The translations under genes were made by a program, and so were the position numbers. From Phoma sp. XZ068 (taxonomy: Eukaryota > Ascomycota > Dothideomycetes > Pleosporales > Didymellaceae), in assembly GCA_004835665.1 (NCBI GenBank), contig RBKR01000017.1, positions 744,001 through 808,000 of the forward strand: DNA of 64,000 bases. The letters run 5' to 3'. Positions 1 through 10,492 of this stretch are shown one piece after another. Position 1 is the first letter of the stretch; each line of letters opens with the position of its first letter. Below the pieces are notes generated by a model. That model saw only the letters and a program-made list of their open reading frames with translations. It was not told the origin of the DNA and did not search any database.

Positions 1-541
1 GTAACTTTTACATTGCTAAGAAGAATCCAAAGACTCCTCCATAACAGTCAAGCTACTTGATCGTCCTCTCAATTGCATCATATATACTTGACTAACTTGG
101 GACTTACAACACGTCCCTCGTTCCTTCTTTCCCTCGTCATAGTTGAAGCAGACGACTTAATCACGTGTCTAAGATATAGTCGCAACAACATTTATTGTTG
201 TAGCAATTTCTTCGGTTGACCTTACAGTTCTATAAGGAAATTGTAGCCTTTGCCTGTAGTGTTGCGAATTGGTCGTGCGATGGCAGCATTGAACAGTTTG
301 CTGGACTGGCAACACTCAGGGCGCCCCCGGTGTCGTGGACAGTTCTCTCATGCTCTAACAGTTCCCAGTCCCAATGCGCAATCCGGTGGTCCAATACCTA
401 TTTCTCTGGTTCGTTAAGAAATGCAAAATATATAATGAAGCTGGAAAACACATAGAAGTTGATGAACATCAATTTTCGAATGTGGAGGCGGTCCTTGAGA
501 CAAACCGTGACATTATTATTACATTTTAGGTGCTAGAGCAT
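1..541. other. left-edge intergenic region
   Basis: This stretch lies downstream (3') of the 5'-nucleotidase gene. The only open frame (216-455, plus strand, 79 codons) has no recognisable motif, signal peptide or splice context. I see no gene here. Confidence 0.5.
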
Positions 542-2429
542 CTATAGCATCAAAAGACCAGCAATCGTGGCGAAGATGGTAGCGCCGACAAAGCTAAATG
601 TGACCTGGCTGGCGGCGTTGGTCGCCTGTGGACCTGCGCTTCCAGTTCCACTCGGAGTGGTTCCATTTGTGGTTCCGTTACCACCAGCAGTTGTATTACG
701 TTGACGATCAACAGCTGAGATACGTCCGTCGAGCTCTATCTTGACGGGAGACTTCGCAAGAATGTATTGAGTCAGGACCTCATCCTGGGTGTCCAGGCTG
801 ACGAAGTCGGTAGTAGGTGTGAAGAAGTTATCACCACCGCCAGCGATGAAATCAAGGGTGACAATCTGATAGTTGGTGCTGTTGTCGAGGGGCTTACCAC
901 CAATGGTGACGCTAACAAGCTTCGTACCGTTGTTGTTCTTAGGATTGTATTCGACTTTGATACCCGAAGAGACCTGGAAAAAAGAGGTGACCGCTTTACC
1001 GTTGGCGACGTTGACACCAGTTACTATGCCCTCAAGCACCTCCCAGATCTGCTTTCCGGCGAGCTGGATCTGAACAATGGAGTTGCCAAAGGGGAAAGAG
1101 GTCAAAACTTCACCACGTGTGATATCGCCCTGGTCAATGGTTGCGCGAATTCCTCCAGCGTTGATGATGGCAAAATCAACTTCCTCAGTGTTGTTCTTGC
1201 GATAGGCAAGCATAGCATCAGCCATGAAGTCACCGAGCAGACACTCCTGGCGCTGGCAAGTGGTCTGGTCAAGTTCAACTTCGCTTTGGCCAAGCACTTC
1301 GGCAGCGAACTTCTCAAATGGGCCGCGCCATGACTTAATTTGAGCTTGGAGGTTGGTGTCCTGCTTGGTTGTGTTGGTGACATGAATGGGTGCGCCGTGA
1401 TACGCAACGATCTTGCCCTGCGGATCATATGTGACATCAATATACCCAACATACTCACCCCAGCGGTATGCAGTAACGATGAAAACTTCGTCGCCGTCTG
1501 CATTGTCGACAATCGTGGGGTACTTGCCCTCAGCCTTGGGCATGTCACCAAGGAGTGTGTGACTATGGCCGCCCATAATCAGCTGCAGGCCCTTGGTAGC
1601 CTTGGCAAGCTCCTGGTCTTTATCATAGCCAATATGTGTAATAGCAGCAATCCTGGTGATGTTGGTAGTAGACTTGATCTCGTCAATTGCACCTTGAACA
1701 GCCTCAACAACATCCGAGAAGACCGTTGTCTCGTCTGGGTTTGCAATGTTGGGAGTTTCATCGGTGGTAACACCAATCAGGGCTAGTCCATACTCTTCAA
1801 AAATATGATAGGGCTTGATCGACTTGTTGACTTTCTCGTTCTGCGAGTGAATGTTGGCAGAGATGATGGGGAATGTAAGATTTTGCAGGAACTGCCCAAG
1901 CTCCTCATCGCCACCATCGAACTAGCTGTATGTCAGTAACCATTCTCAGGAGAGGTCACGGGGTTCTTACCTCGTGGTTGCCAAGGGTCATGGCTGAGAA
2001 GTTCATCTGGTTCAAAGTCTCGGCGATCTTCTCACCACCGTAGAAAGAGTAGAAGAGGGTACCCTGGAACTCATCACCGACATTGAGCCAAAGACTGTCG
2101 TTGTTGCTCGGTCGCTTCTCCTCGACTACAGTCTTTATGCGAGCGTAACCACCGTAGCACCCTCTCTCGGGACGAGTGCAGTCAGTTCCTGATGATGAGA
2201 ACTCGTCCAGATGGGCGTGAACATCATTAACGTGAAAGAAAGCTATGGCCTTGTCAGCTTAAAGTACTCCCAATCAATTAAGTAATCACTCACAGATGTT
2301 GAAGTTTCCATTGGCATCAATTCCACGCTTCGCGATGTGCCTGCTGTAGAGTGCATCTTCTGCCTGTCCTTGGGTAACCGCTACCAACGCCGAAAACGCA
2401 ATCGCGTTTGATGCTGAGGAGAACCGCAT
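542..2429 (-). CDS. GPI-anchored 5'-nucleotidase (metallophosphatase family)
   Basis: Three exons read 2429-2294, 2242-1971 and 1921-542, giving 595 residues; introns of 51 and 49 nt keep frame. The start at 2429 gives a signal peptide (MRFSSASNAIAFSALVAV). The calcineurin-type metal-binding motifs follow in order: FHVNDVHAHLDE, GDEFQGT, GNHEFDGG (the NHE|FDGG junction is formed by intron 2), THIGYDKD and GGHSH. The 5'-nucleotidase C-terminal domain then runs through NAGGIRATI and IAGGGDNFF. The protein ends in a Ser/Thr/Gly-rich spacer and a hydrophobic tail after NAASQ, as expected for a GPI signal. The family hydrolyses extracellular nucleoside 5'-monophosphates to nucleoside and phosphate at the cell surface. 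Two CACGTG hexamers lie 231 and 325 bp upstream. Family assignment is secure; the preferred nucleotide is unknown. Confidence 0.9.
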
Positions 2430-4285
2430 TTCAACACTCCAGGTACTGATTTACAATATTTACAAAAGGCGGAGACACTGGGGAGATCTACCATTCGCGA
2501 CCTGTCTTTTTATTTGATCGAGGTTGCGGTGGAGACCTCCGCTGCGAGTGCCAAGTGAAGGGCTGGGCTTGCGGCGTAGGCGCCTTGGCCCGCCGTCGCA
2601 CATTCCTCTTTCGGGAAAATGCGTTCAGTACCTGATAACAAGAGTCCAATCATACAGCACACGTGCGATACTCGCATATGACTACCAGGATATAACGACG
2701 AACCTGGATATCGGACATGTCATGGCATGGTAACGATGTTGCCGTTGCTCATCCACGTGGTCTTGGACGCGCTGGAAGCCAATGGCTGTTCCTCGGAGCA
2801 TACACCCCCTCGAACGCGATTCTGTATCATCGGGCGCGCCCGCCGCTTGGAGTTGGTACTTGCGAGAAAGTGGTAATGAGAACGGTGCAAGGCCATAAAA
2901 GGGTATGCCCCGAGCAGCCCCAGGCATACCCCGAATGTGGAGATAGGACGGCTCCGCTGTTCGCAGTGAGCTTCATACTGTTAGTTGCGATGGAGAATGT
3001 AATGTACGTTTCTGTTGATGTGGAACAAATAAAGGAATCAAAATTGAAGCTATCAATCTGTAGAGTGCAACGATGGCCAACTAGCATAAACACGCAAACA
3101 TCGACTAATCATGCCACCTTCACGGGTACTGGCTGTCGTTCTTTTCCAACATACTCGTAATGGTGATGAAATTCTCGAATGTTATATAAAGTCAATCAAG
3201 AGGTGAATTCCATCACATACAACCCCTGTCAACAGAGGGTACCTCGGTGTTGTTTCGGTTCGCTACACCAATGAGCAACCACATGTGTGGGAATCACATG
3301 CTCGCTTCAATCTATTTAATATGATCAGTATGTCAACAACTGCTTCTACGCTTGTCCTGTTTCTAGCACTCCTTGAACTAGTCTATGCTCTTCAGATGTC
3401 AAATTTCCTTCCGATTGCTTGCTACGCGTCTCCATGCAATCGGTTAGTAAACTACGGTCAGTGCGCAAGGATAAGTGTTTCCCCACTCCATTATTGGAAA
3501 TCTTCTTTGGTACAGTGACAGGTCAGCATGGCAGCTTTGCGGATCGGTACGCAGGAGTGATGGCCTGAGCCCCTTTCGTTTCTCGCAAAGACATACTCGC
3601 TGCTTTTCGAAAACATAGACGATTAAACACCGTGTTATTGACGAAATGTTGACGGTCGCCGACGGTTTCAGCTTCAAAATAGCAAGACCTTTATATAATA
3701 CACATGTCCCGCACCTAGATTGGCCCCTGATTAATGCAAGTATCTGATCTTGGTACAATCTTGTATCAAACCATGAGTGAATACATGTTGCGCGAAGGTG
3801 GTCGCAGCTATACACGCTCTTTGGAGCGAGCGATTCAGTCTGTAAGGTCTACGAGTCCACTTTGGGAGGCATGACAAGCTCTTGGGGAAAGAGGCGCTCC
3901 TAGGGTCACCATTCACAAGCACGAAACGGCCTCAATCCGAAATTATAGAACCATAATGTTCAAGGTGGTGCCTGAAAGTGCCATTGAGCATCAAATTTCT
4001 GGCATCGAGCCGAGAGATCAGCACAAAGCTTGAGGTCGTCCAAGCGGTTACACCCAAGGTATTGCGATAGTTGAACAAGAATGTGAGTATCTAAGTCACA
4101 CAGAAACGGAGGCATATCAAGTAAGTAATGAGGGACAAGCAAAGATGTCTCCAAGGCGTCTTGTAATCAACGAATAGCAACCCAAGGGTGCATAGATTTG
4201 GATAGAATTTGATGTGGCCAGCTTCACTGCAGTTTCATCCAGGACTATACTTCAAGTTAAGACTCTTGAGAAAACTACCTCGTAT
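2430..4285. other. intergenic region, 1.9 kb
   Basis: Upstream region of the 5'-nucleotidase, including CACGTG at 2660-2665 and 2754-2759. Several frames of 60-147 codons occur on both strands, but none has a known motif or splice continuity. A minus-strand frame at 3960-4154 (DLDTHILVQLSQYLG, then a Leu/Cys-rich stretch) vaguely resembles an F-box start. It cannot be extended, so I do not call it. Confidence 0.4.
2660..2759 (-). promoter_or_regulatory. pair of CACGTG E-boxes upstream of 5'-nucleotidase
   Basis: CACGTG occurs at 2660-2665 and 2754-2759, 231 and 325 bp upstream of the 5'-nucleotidase start. This hexamer is the binding core of the bHLH phosphate regulators Pho4 (yeast) and NUC-1 (Neurospora). 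The window holds roughly as many CACGTG hexamers as chance predicts, so only the pairing within 100 bp is mildly notable. Confidence 0.25.
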
Positions 4286-5426
4286 CTAGAACAGATTCTT
4301 CAGTCCTTCAATAGTACCTCTGAATCCCACAACCTCGTTCTTATCCACTGACAGCTCTTCGGGGCTGATGAAAGTTTCGTCCACTTCCCAAGGATCACAC
4401 ATCTCACCAAACCTAAACTGAAGCCCAAGTTCATTGCCTGCTGGACCCCACAGTTTTGTCCAAGCATCTATTGTGGTCTCCAAGAGCACACCTTTCTTTC
4501 CTGTAACCTCAGACCGGACATCTATCATCTCCTGGAAGGACCACCTCTTGAGTGCCACATTTTCATACTTGCCATACGCTTTGCTTCCAGTAGCAAGTAC
4601 CTGACGAACCCAGATACCCGGGATTACAGTCATGTCGCCTGAGAGCAGGACCTTTGCATCAGGGCTGGTAGGCAAGGTCTGAACGTATTGACCATTTACC
4701 AGGCCAGAAACGTTTGATCAGCAAGACTCCTGGGGTACCTACAAGATGCAGTTTGGCAGTGCAGTTTTACTTACGTATTCGATGGGTTTGATCAGTGGGA
4801 AGAACGCCATGTTCTGCGGGTAATCTCCAAAATAAAGGTAAATTGTAATTGCAGCCAGATCAGATAATTCAGACTTGGTACGAGCATCCACTTTTGCCTT
4901 GTAGTCCATATGTGGCGTCAGGAGCTTACCCGAGAATCTGCGCTTCGCGCTTGGTGTTGTTGACCAGATGTAGTGCTCTAACGATTCTTTTGCTGCTGCG
5001 GCTCTGGCAAGCTTCATGCCTTGCTCTTCCTCAACTTCGCCAGCCTCGTCCTGGGTCATCCCTTAAAATAGGTGTTCCCACCAATTAGTGACCGCGAAGA
5101 TAGCACAGACACCCTGACACCGGTCAGCTTTCTGATACGTCTCGTACGTATCTACAGGTACTTACTTCGAATGCTTGCCGCAGAGAGCTTTCGTCATCGA
5201 AGTCGGCCTTCACTACCTCGACACCTTCATCAGCAAGCTTCTTCGCTGCGTCACTTGTTGGATTCCGTGTCAATGCCCTGACTTTCTAGCCAGATACTTT
5301 TTTCATCACGTTAATAACACCACCACCCTGACTGCCTGTTGCTCCTGTTACGGCAATGATTTTAGGTTGTTTTAATGGCGGCCCTTGCAATGCTCCTAGA
5401 AGCTAACTTCGCTCACCGTTCCTCAT
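4286..5426 (-). pseudogene. NmrA-like NAD(P)-binding protein, broken
   Basis: The minus strand reads as an NmrA-family (atypical short-chain dehydrogenase) protein: nucleotide-binding IIAVTGATGSQGGG, then VRALTRNP, FAVTNWWEH, and a C-terminal half with YVQTLPTSPDAK, GIWVRQVLATG and a final EGLKNLF. A normal intron fits between QAFE and GVCAIF. The frame is interrupted repeatedly: TAG at 5405-5403 just after a candidate ATG at 5426, TAG at 5288-5286 where VSG.KVRALT expects Trp, and TAA at 5065-5063 before GMTQDEAG. Around 4690-4745 the frame either needs an intron that still leaves TGA (4720-4718), or contains two small deletions (about 1 and 8 nt), because TPGVLLIKRFWPGKW reads in a different frame between the two halves. 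These lesions make a functional product very unlikely. An intact homologue-family member lies at 49671-50725. Confidence 0.8.
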
Positions 5427-5745
5427 GGCAAACCCGGGCTCGTAAACCTTCTCGGTTCGCTTAAATATCACAGTAACAGCAAATCTAGCAAATTATTTTC
5501 GAGGAGAAGCAGGAAAGGTGACGAATGTTCTTTCGATGCTTTGGCTGACGACTCCTCTGAGATCCAGCTGCGGCCTGCGAAGCCCATGCATAACGTTCAG
5601 GTATCGGCGACACGGAGCAGTCGGGAAGAGAACACAATCTCGACAAGAGAACGTAATGCAATCACAGTTGATACGAGGTGGAAAGTGAGGTCTGATTAGA
5701 CGGCCACAGATTTAGCTTTTTGGATTGTGCACCTTCAAGGCCTCC
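5427..5745. other. intergenic region
   Basis: About 320 bp between the broken NmrA-like gene and the membrane-protein gene. I see no open frame or motif here. Confidence 0.5.
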
Positions 5746-6759
5746 TTAAAAGATTTCCATAACAACATACCACCTAATCACACTTCCCACTAAGAAAGCC
5801 CAGCTTCCAATCAACGCAGCCACAGCGGCCGCAAGCTTGTTTTCTCCAAACAAAAATAATCCGGCCATCATAAACCCAAAACCGCCAACAGTATTCAGAA
5901 ACGCGCCCTGCCAATCCGCGTCCCACACCTTAGGCTTGTACCACCTTTCCTGCTCCGAGATTGCCAACATCGCATTAGCAATCAAGAACAGTGCGCCATG
6001 AAGAACTTGTGGCCCGAACACAATCGTGGCAAAGAGCGGCGCCTTTTCAGAAATAAGCTCTGGGAAGTCAACGATGCCAGCGAACATGAAGATCACACCA
6101 CCAAAGAGCACAATCAGACCTGCTTGAAAGGCGAGATTGGTCATAGTGAGATCCCAGAACTTGATCCAGGAAGGAATCCATTTGAATTCCGGTGAGCCCA
6201 CCAGCGCGGGCCTGTACGTGACTTTCTGATCGACCTTGTTGGTTTCCAGTGTTCCCCGGTCTGCGTTCAGGGCGCCGAAAGTGTCGAAGATACCGGCTAC
6301 GAAGAAAAAGATTGATCCGATGAGGACTGTCGTGGGAATTGCGATGGTTTCGTTGGTCTCGAACTGCAGTTCGGGGTCGAGTTGTGGTATCAGATCAAAG
6401 AACGCGTTAATTACGAGATCAAGACTTCCAACTGCAAAAATGACGGCGACAAGCCAGATAGGGTCGCGGTAGGGAAATATGGTGTACATCTTCCTGACTC
6501 TTGTGCTGACGGATTCGCCGTCATCCCATTCCAGATATGATGGCTCGTCATATATGTAGATCTTGGCTCGTTCGAGGTCGCACTTCTCACGGTGCTCGAG
6601 ATGGTTGACGGCTACAAAGTTCGCAAGCTTTTCACGGTTTGCAGGCCGTGATTCGAGGTCGGCGATGGGGTTCAAAACAGGAACAGTATAGCGAGGTGGC
6701 ATCATGCTCATCCTCGTGGCTCGCACGTACGATGCGCGGATCGTTGCTGAGGCATTCAT
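5746..6759 (-). CDS. conserved fungal six-span membrane protein of unknown function
   Basis: Intronless 337-residue frame. A polar N-terminal region of about 105 residues, rich in Arg and Glu, precedes about six hydrophobic segments. These are near DPIWLVAVIFAVGSLDLVI, TTVLIGSIFFFVAGIF, AGLIVLFGGVIFMFAGIV, VLHGALFLIANAMLAI, TVGGFGFMMAGLFLFG and AALIGSWAFLVGSVI. The third to fifth loops carry KFWDLTMTNLAFQAG and QERWYKPKVWDADWQG, which look like conserved features of a fungal integral-membrane family. I recognise no transport or enzymatic signature. Length, clean hydropathy and the absence of stops support a real gene. The first in-frame ATG is used; a second Met cluster (MSMMPP, residues 17-22) could serve as an alternative start. 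Confidence 0.8.
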   Translation of the reverse strand: MNASATIRASYVRATRMSMMPPRYTVPVLNPIADLESRPANREKLANFVAVNHLEHREKCDLERAKIYIYDEPSYLEWDDGESVSTRVRKMYTIFPYRDPIWLVAVIFAVGSLDLVINAFFDLIPQLDPELQFETNETIAIPTTVLIGSIFFFVAGIFDTFGALNADRGTLETNKVDQKVTYRPALVGSPEFKWIPSWIKFWDLTMTNLAFQAGLIVLFGGVIFMFAGIVDFPELISEKAPLFATIVFGPQVLHGALFLIANAMLAISEQERWYKPKVWDADWQGAFLNTVGGFGFMMAGLFLFGENKLAAAVAALIGSWAFLVGSVIRWYVVMEIF

Positions 6760-7783
6760 GGTCGTAAATCGTCAATTATGAATTAGAGTTGGAAAACAAC
6801 CAAAGAAAAAGAAGAACAAGTCTCTGGGTTGACAAAGATCGGAGTACAGACGGACAACCTTGAGCCAGCAAGGCGGCGTAGCGCAACGGAGAATCAACCT
6901 GCCTACCTTGCAACACCCTGCGCACATATAATATCAAATACAACTCGCCATGTACCAATATGTACCAAGTGTTGTTAACGTGTGCACTTTGTGGGTTTCG
7001 TGACTGAACATGTTTGACCCACGAGCTTCGTCATGGCTAGGTCCAATACGATGCTTGGTTTTCAGAGATAAGCTCACACAAGCCTTTCACACGATATAAT
7101 TGAGTGAGAATAAAGTTCCGGGTGGAGACATCAAGAGCGTTGCTTAGGAGGGGATCTGGCCAGATCTGCACAGCCGCAGGCGGTGTTTCACGGATCCGAG
7201 TGTCCCAGAGAAGGAGTGGCGTTCGAAAGGGTTTGAAGTTCCGATCTGCATGACGGATGCTTTGTGTGTACAATGCGTCGTAAGCAATATCTGTGAAAAT
7301 GTTGACACGTGGAAATGTCTTTAATTTGTGCTGACGACGACAAGGCGGTGTGAACCTGAGTGTATCTCGAATCGCGTTGTCGACAGTAAGAAGCCATGGG
7401 AAATCTGGAAGGAGGCTCATCCGACCCACATGGCGTGATTGGCCGAAAGCCCTCGGAGTCCGGGAGCTGCCAGCGCGGGCCGACCACTTGAAACATCACC
7501 AAATCCTAGCGCAATGTTTCACAAACTAATACGACACAACTTGCTGTCGGTCGGTGATATCGAGAGATGCCGTGGCAGTGCGAGCAGGAGGACAATTTTA
7601 ATGAAATGCTTGATACGGACGCACGGCTGGTCAGGGTAGCATAAACACGAAGTCGCCAAATGCTGCGATTGATCCTAAATACGAACAGTTGCTGTGTTCT
7701 GACAGTTCGATGGCGATGACAAGGTAAAGGACAATAACCAAAAGGCTGTATCGAGAATCGGGGACTGCTAAGACGACCAAAAT
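6760..7783. other. intergenic region, 1.0 kb
   Basis: The promoter of the membrane-protein gene lies at the left. A 130-codon minus-strand frame at 7037-7429 has no family signature and overlaps a second frame of similar size. I do not support a gene here. Confidence 0.4.
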
Positions 7784-9532
7784 TCAGCCGATGTTCAGGC
7801 CCAGTCCCAAGCCAGCAAACCGATCTGCTAACCCCCCTAGGATTCTACCAGTGCGCTCACTAGCTTGGTCCTGTAGAAGCGTCTCAGGCCTCTCTGTTCC
7901 ACCTATACAACTCCAGCTTGAAGCTCTATTTGCGTCTCCTAGGCCCATGTACTTCGACTTGCCAGGGAATACACAGAGGTCTCTGGTAACTGGTTCGCCC
8001 CAAGCATTCGTTGTGTCGGCTTCCAGTGTTTCAGGTGCATCGCCCCTCTCGACCCAATCGACGAGTTTCGTAAGAGCAGACTTGGGAATTGGTCCTTTGC
8101 CACCTCCACAATGTTCCACTCCTGGTGCAAGAAAGAGTCGGTAGAACTGGTCAACTGCAAGCGCACCGCCCATTGCGCCTTCAACTCTCTTCCGATAATC
8201 GACAGTATTCTGATATGAGATGACACTATCGCCGATACCATGCCACGTAAGCAGCTTAGTACCTGAAGTCTTCAGTGCTGAGAGGTCCGGATCAGCGGTA
8301 TTCAGCAGACCGCCAAACTCATAATTAGCTTGGGCCCAATGTCCGAAGTATGAGGTGATATCGAGATGATCCAATCGAGCAGATGGATTCCTCAGAACTA
8401 TGTTCTTCATCCAGCTTGTGCATATACCAGATGGGTTCTGTGACCTTGTGCCTTCTTCCGAGATGCTAATGTTTGCCAGGTCTTCGAATCGATTACCAGG
8501 TCCAAGTCCATGGAAGATTGGGCCCCAAGGTACTTGCTTTGGCCCCTTGATGATATGATCGACTACTGTAGCCATCTCCAAAGTAATGTCGACATGCTTG
8601 CCATCACACTGAATCTCATCGCCGACAATAGTAAATGGATCAAAGTCGCATAATTCTGGATCATCGATGATTCCATCGCGTACGCCATCCAGCATATCGC
8701 ATTTTCCAATGGCCTGTGCTTTGAAATACTCAAATTCGCAATTCGACAGGAACGTCTCCTGTTGCTTCATCACTAGTTGGGGCCAGAATAGTCCAGTGAC
8801 CAGGTTGACGAAGTTGAAAGCAGGTGCGTTGGCGAGGATACCATCCAAAAGGTGAGGATATTTCTGTGCAATCATGTATCCTTGCCTCCCACCAGTGGAG
8901 CAACCGTTCCAGTATGAGTGATGTGGGGGTTTGCCGTAGTATAGTTCAGTAATGATTTTGCCAACATTGATTTCATCAACGAGACTACGTGATGCGAAGT
9001 TGTGCAGTAAATTCCAGTCGAGCGTACCATCTGCATTGTCCTTTAATGCCCAATTTGCGTCCTGGACTTGGGAGAGATCGTCACTGCCCGACCCGCCATC
9101 CGTTGATACAGCAGCCCAGCCGTCCAGAATGGCTTGCCCAAGCTGGGCTCCAAACATACCCGTCTCGAAACCTGCACCTCCAACAGCCTGGAAACGCCCG
9201 TTCCAATCGTCATGAGTCAGAGGAAGCCATGCTTCTATCAACACTTTGTCGTTGGTTCCTTGGTGGGTGATATGTATCTTGACTTGGCAGAAGTTTAGCC
9301 CAGTCAATGCTGGCTCTAAAGGACCACCCTTGATGCTTGTAAAATTGTGCTGGTTTTTCGCTGCTACAGTGAGAATTTTGATGCTTGAACCAGCCACATG
9401 ATTTTTGAGACCGTCCGCGAAGGTCACTGAAGCGCATTCTGGTGCTGATTGTATTTCATCAGATGGTGATTCCGCAGCGACTAAACGTGCGGCGATTGGC
9501 CACAACAGGCTGCAAGAGGGGATGAGACGCAT
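7784..9532 (-). CDS. secreted tannase / feruloyl esterase family hydrolase
   Basis: A 582-residue protein when started at the ATG at 9532, which gives a signal peptide (MRLIPSCSLLWPIAARLVAA). The frame stays open upstream to 9754, but that extension is Arg-rich and would bury the signal peptide. The tannase-family core is clear. The nucleophile motif NGCSTGGRQGYM has the catalytic Ser near residue 212 next to a Cys, an acid is likely in GIGDSVIS, and GVEHCGGG carries the catalytic His near residue 474, again beside a Cys. The adjacent Cys residues form the family's characteristic disulfide linking Ser and His loops. Members cleave ferulate or gallate esters, releasing hydroxycinnamates from pectin or arabinoxylan or hydrolysing tannins. 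Sequence alone does not decide between feruloyl esterase and tannase. No intron is needed. Confidence 0.88.
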   Translation of the reverse strand: MRLIPSCSLLWPIAARLVAAESPSDEIQSAPECASVTFADGLKNHVAGSSIKILTVAAKNQHNFTSIKGGPLEPALTGLNFCQVKIHITHQGTNDKVLIEAWLPLTHDDWNGRFQAVGGAGFETGMFGAQLGQAILDGWAAVSTDGGSGSDDLSQVQDANWALKDNADGTLDWNLLHNFASRSLVDEINVGKIITELYYGKPPHHSYWNGCSTGGRQGYMIAQKYPHLLDGILANAPAFNFVNLVTGLFWPQLVMKQQETFLSNCEFEYFKAQAIGKCDMLDGVRDGIIDDPELCDFDPFTIVGDEIQCDGKHVDITLEMATVVDHIIKGPKQVPWGPIFHGLGPGNRFEDLANISISEEGTRSQNPSGICTSWMKNIVLRNPSARLDHLDITSYFGHWAQANYEFGGLLNTADPDLSALKTSGTKLLTWHGIGDSVISYQNTVDYRKRVEGAMGGALAVDQFYRLFLAPGVEHCGGGKGPIPKSALTKLVDWVERGDAPETLEADTTNAWGEPVTRDLCVFPGKSKYMGLGDANRASSWSCIGGTERPETLLQDQASERTGRILGGLADRFAGLGLGLNIG

Positions 9533-10492
9533 GGTAACGGTGATAGAATCAGGACCCCGTTTCAAAAGAATTGCAGAGGCATCACAACTCGAACGATAGT
9601 TGAAGCACAGAGTGATCCGAGGTGTGAGTTCGGCAACATCAAACCCAGGCGGGGAGGCGCGCACAACCGAGCCTTGGCTGACGCCACCAGCCTCGCGGGC
9701 TTTCCCGCGACTCAGCTGTCTTGCTCTCCGCAGCCTGTCGTGCGGCACTGACACACGATTTCGCTTGGCTGTTCACTCCCTGAGTTGTATTGGAGCGCGC
9801 CTGAGTGCGCGTGTTGCCGTATGATCAAGGTTATGCGGACGCGTCGAAGCTCGCGATTGCGACTCTTGCTCAGCCCCTTGTTCGGTGCCCGAGAGCCCCT
9901 CGCGCCTTATCCTTGAATCGCGATCACCACGACCTCGGGGCCATCGAGACTCTCTCCTCGAAGACAAATTCAAACGTTCCACATCACTATCGCATTAAGT
10001 CGTATGGTAGAGAAGTAAACATTATGGCTGTCATGCATGGGCTTTTGAAGCGCTTGCTGTACTGCTCTTAGTACTACTAAAATACGGGGTACTGTTCCTT
10101 AGCAATTGGCCGTGACTCAGCCTTGCACTGCATCTGGCTGCTTACCACCCTAACTTTGGACCCCGAGCCGTCTTCTATATGGGTTCTTACGGCAACAGAG
10201 GCGTTGAACAAGCCGTGATCTTGGATTTGGAAAGCACCCAGACACCCGTCGGGGTTGTACGGCTGCGGCATACCAAGTTAGGTTGCCTGATTGTTGCTAA
10301 CGATAGTAACGATCTTGTAGGCTGTATGTCCCTGTATGGCTCAGTCGTAACTTCTCGTTTTACACGTCCCATCGTCCTTGTCATGCAGCTTTTCGCCAAC
10401 ACTCGTGCAGCCTGACTGCCACTTCTCGTATCGCTTCTCGACGGACGCAAAACTCTGCTCTCCTACCAACTCGACAGAAAACCCTCGCAGAG
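9533..10492. other. intergenic region, 1.0 kb
   Basis: Shared divergent upstream region of the esterase (minus strand) and the rhodopsin-type gene (plus strand). Frames up to 95 codons occur, none with a recognisable motif. Confidence 0.5.

Noticed and set aside
9533..9754. Upstream extension of the esterase frame to 9754
   Set aside because: It would place 74 Arg-rich residues before a clear signal peptide; start at 9532 preferred.
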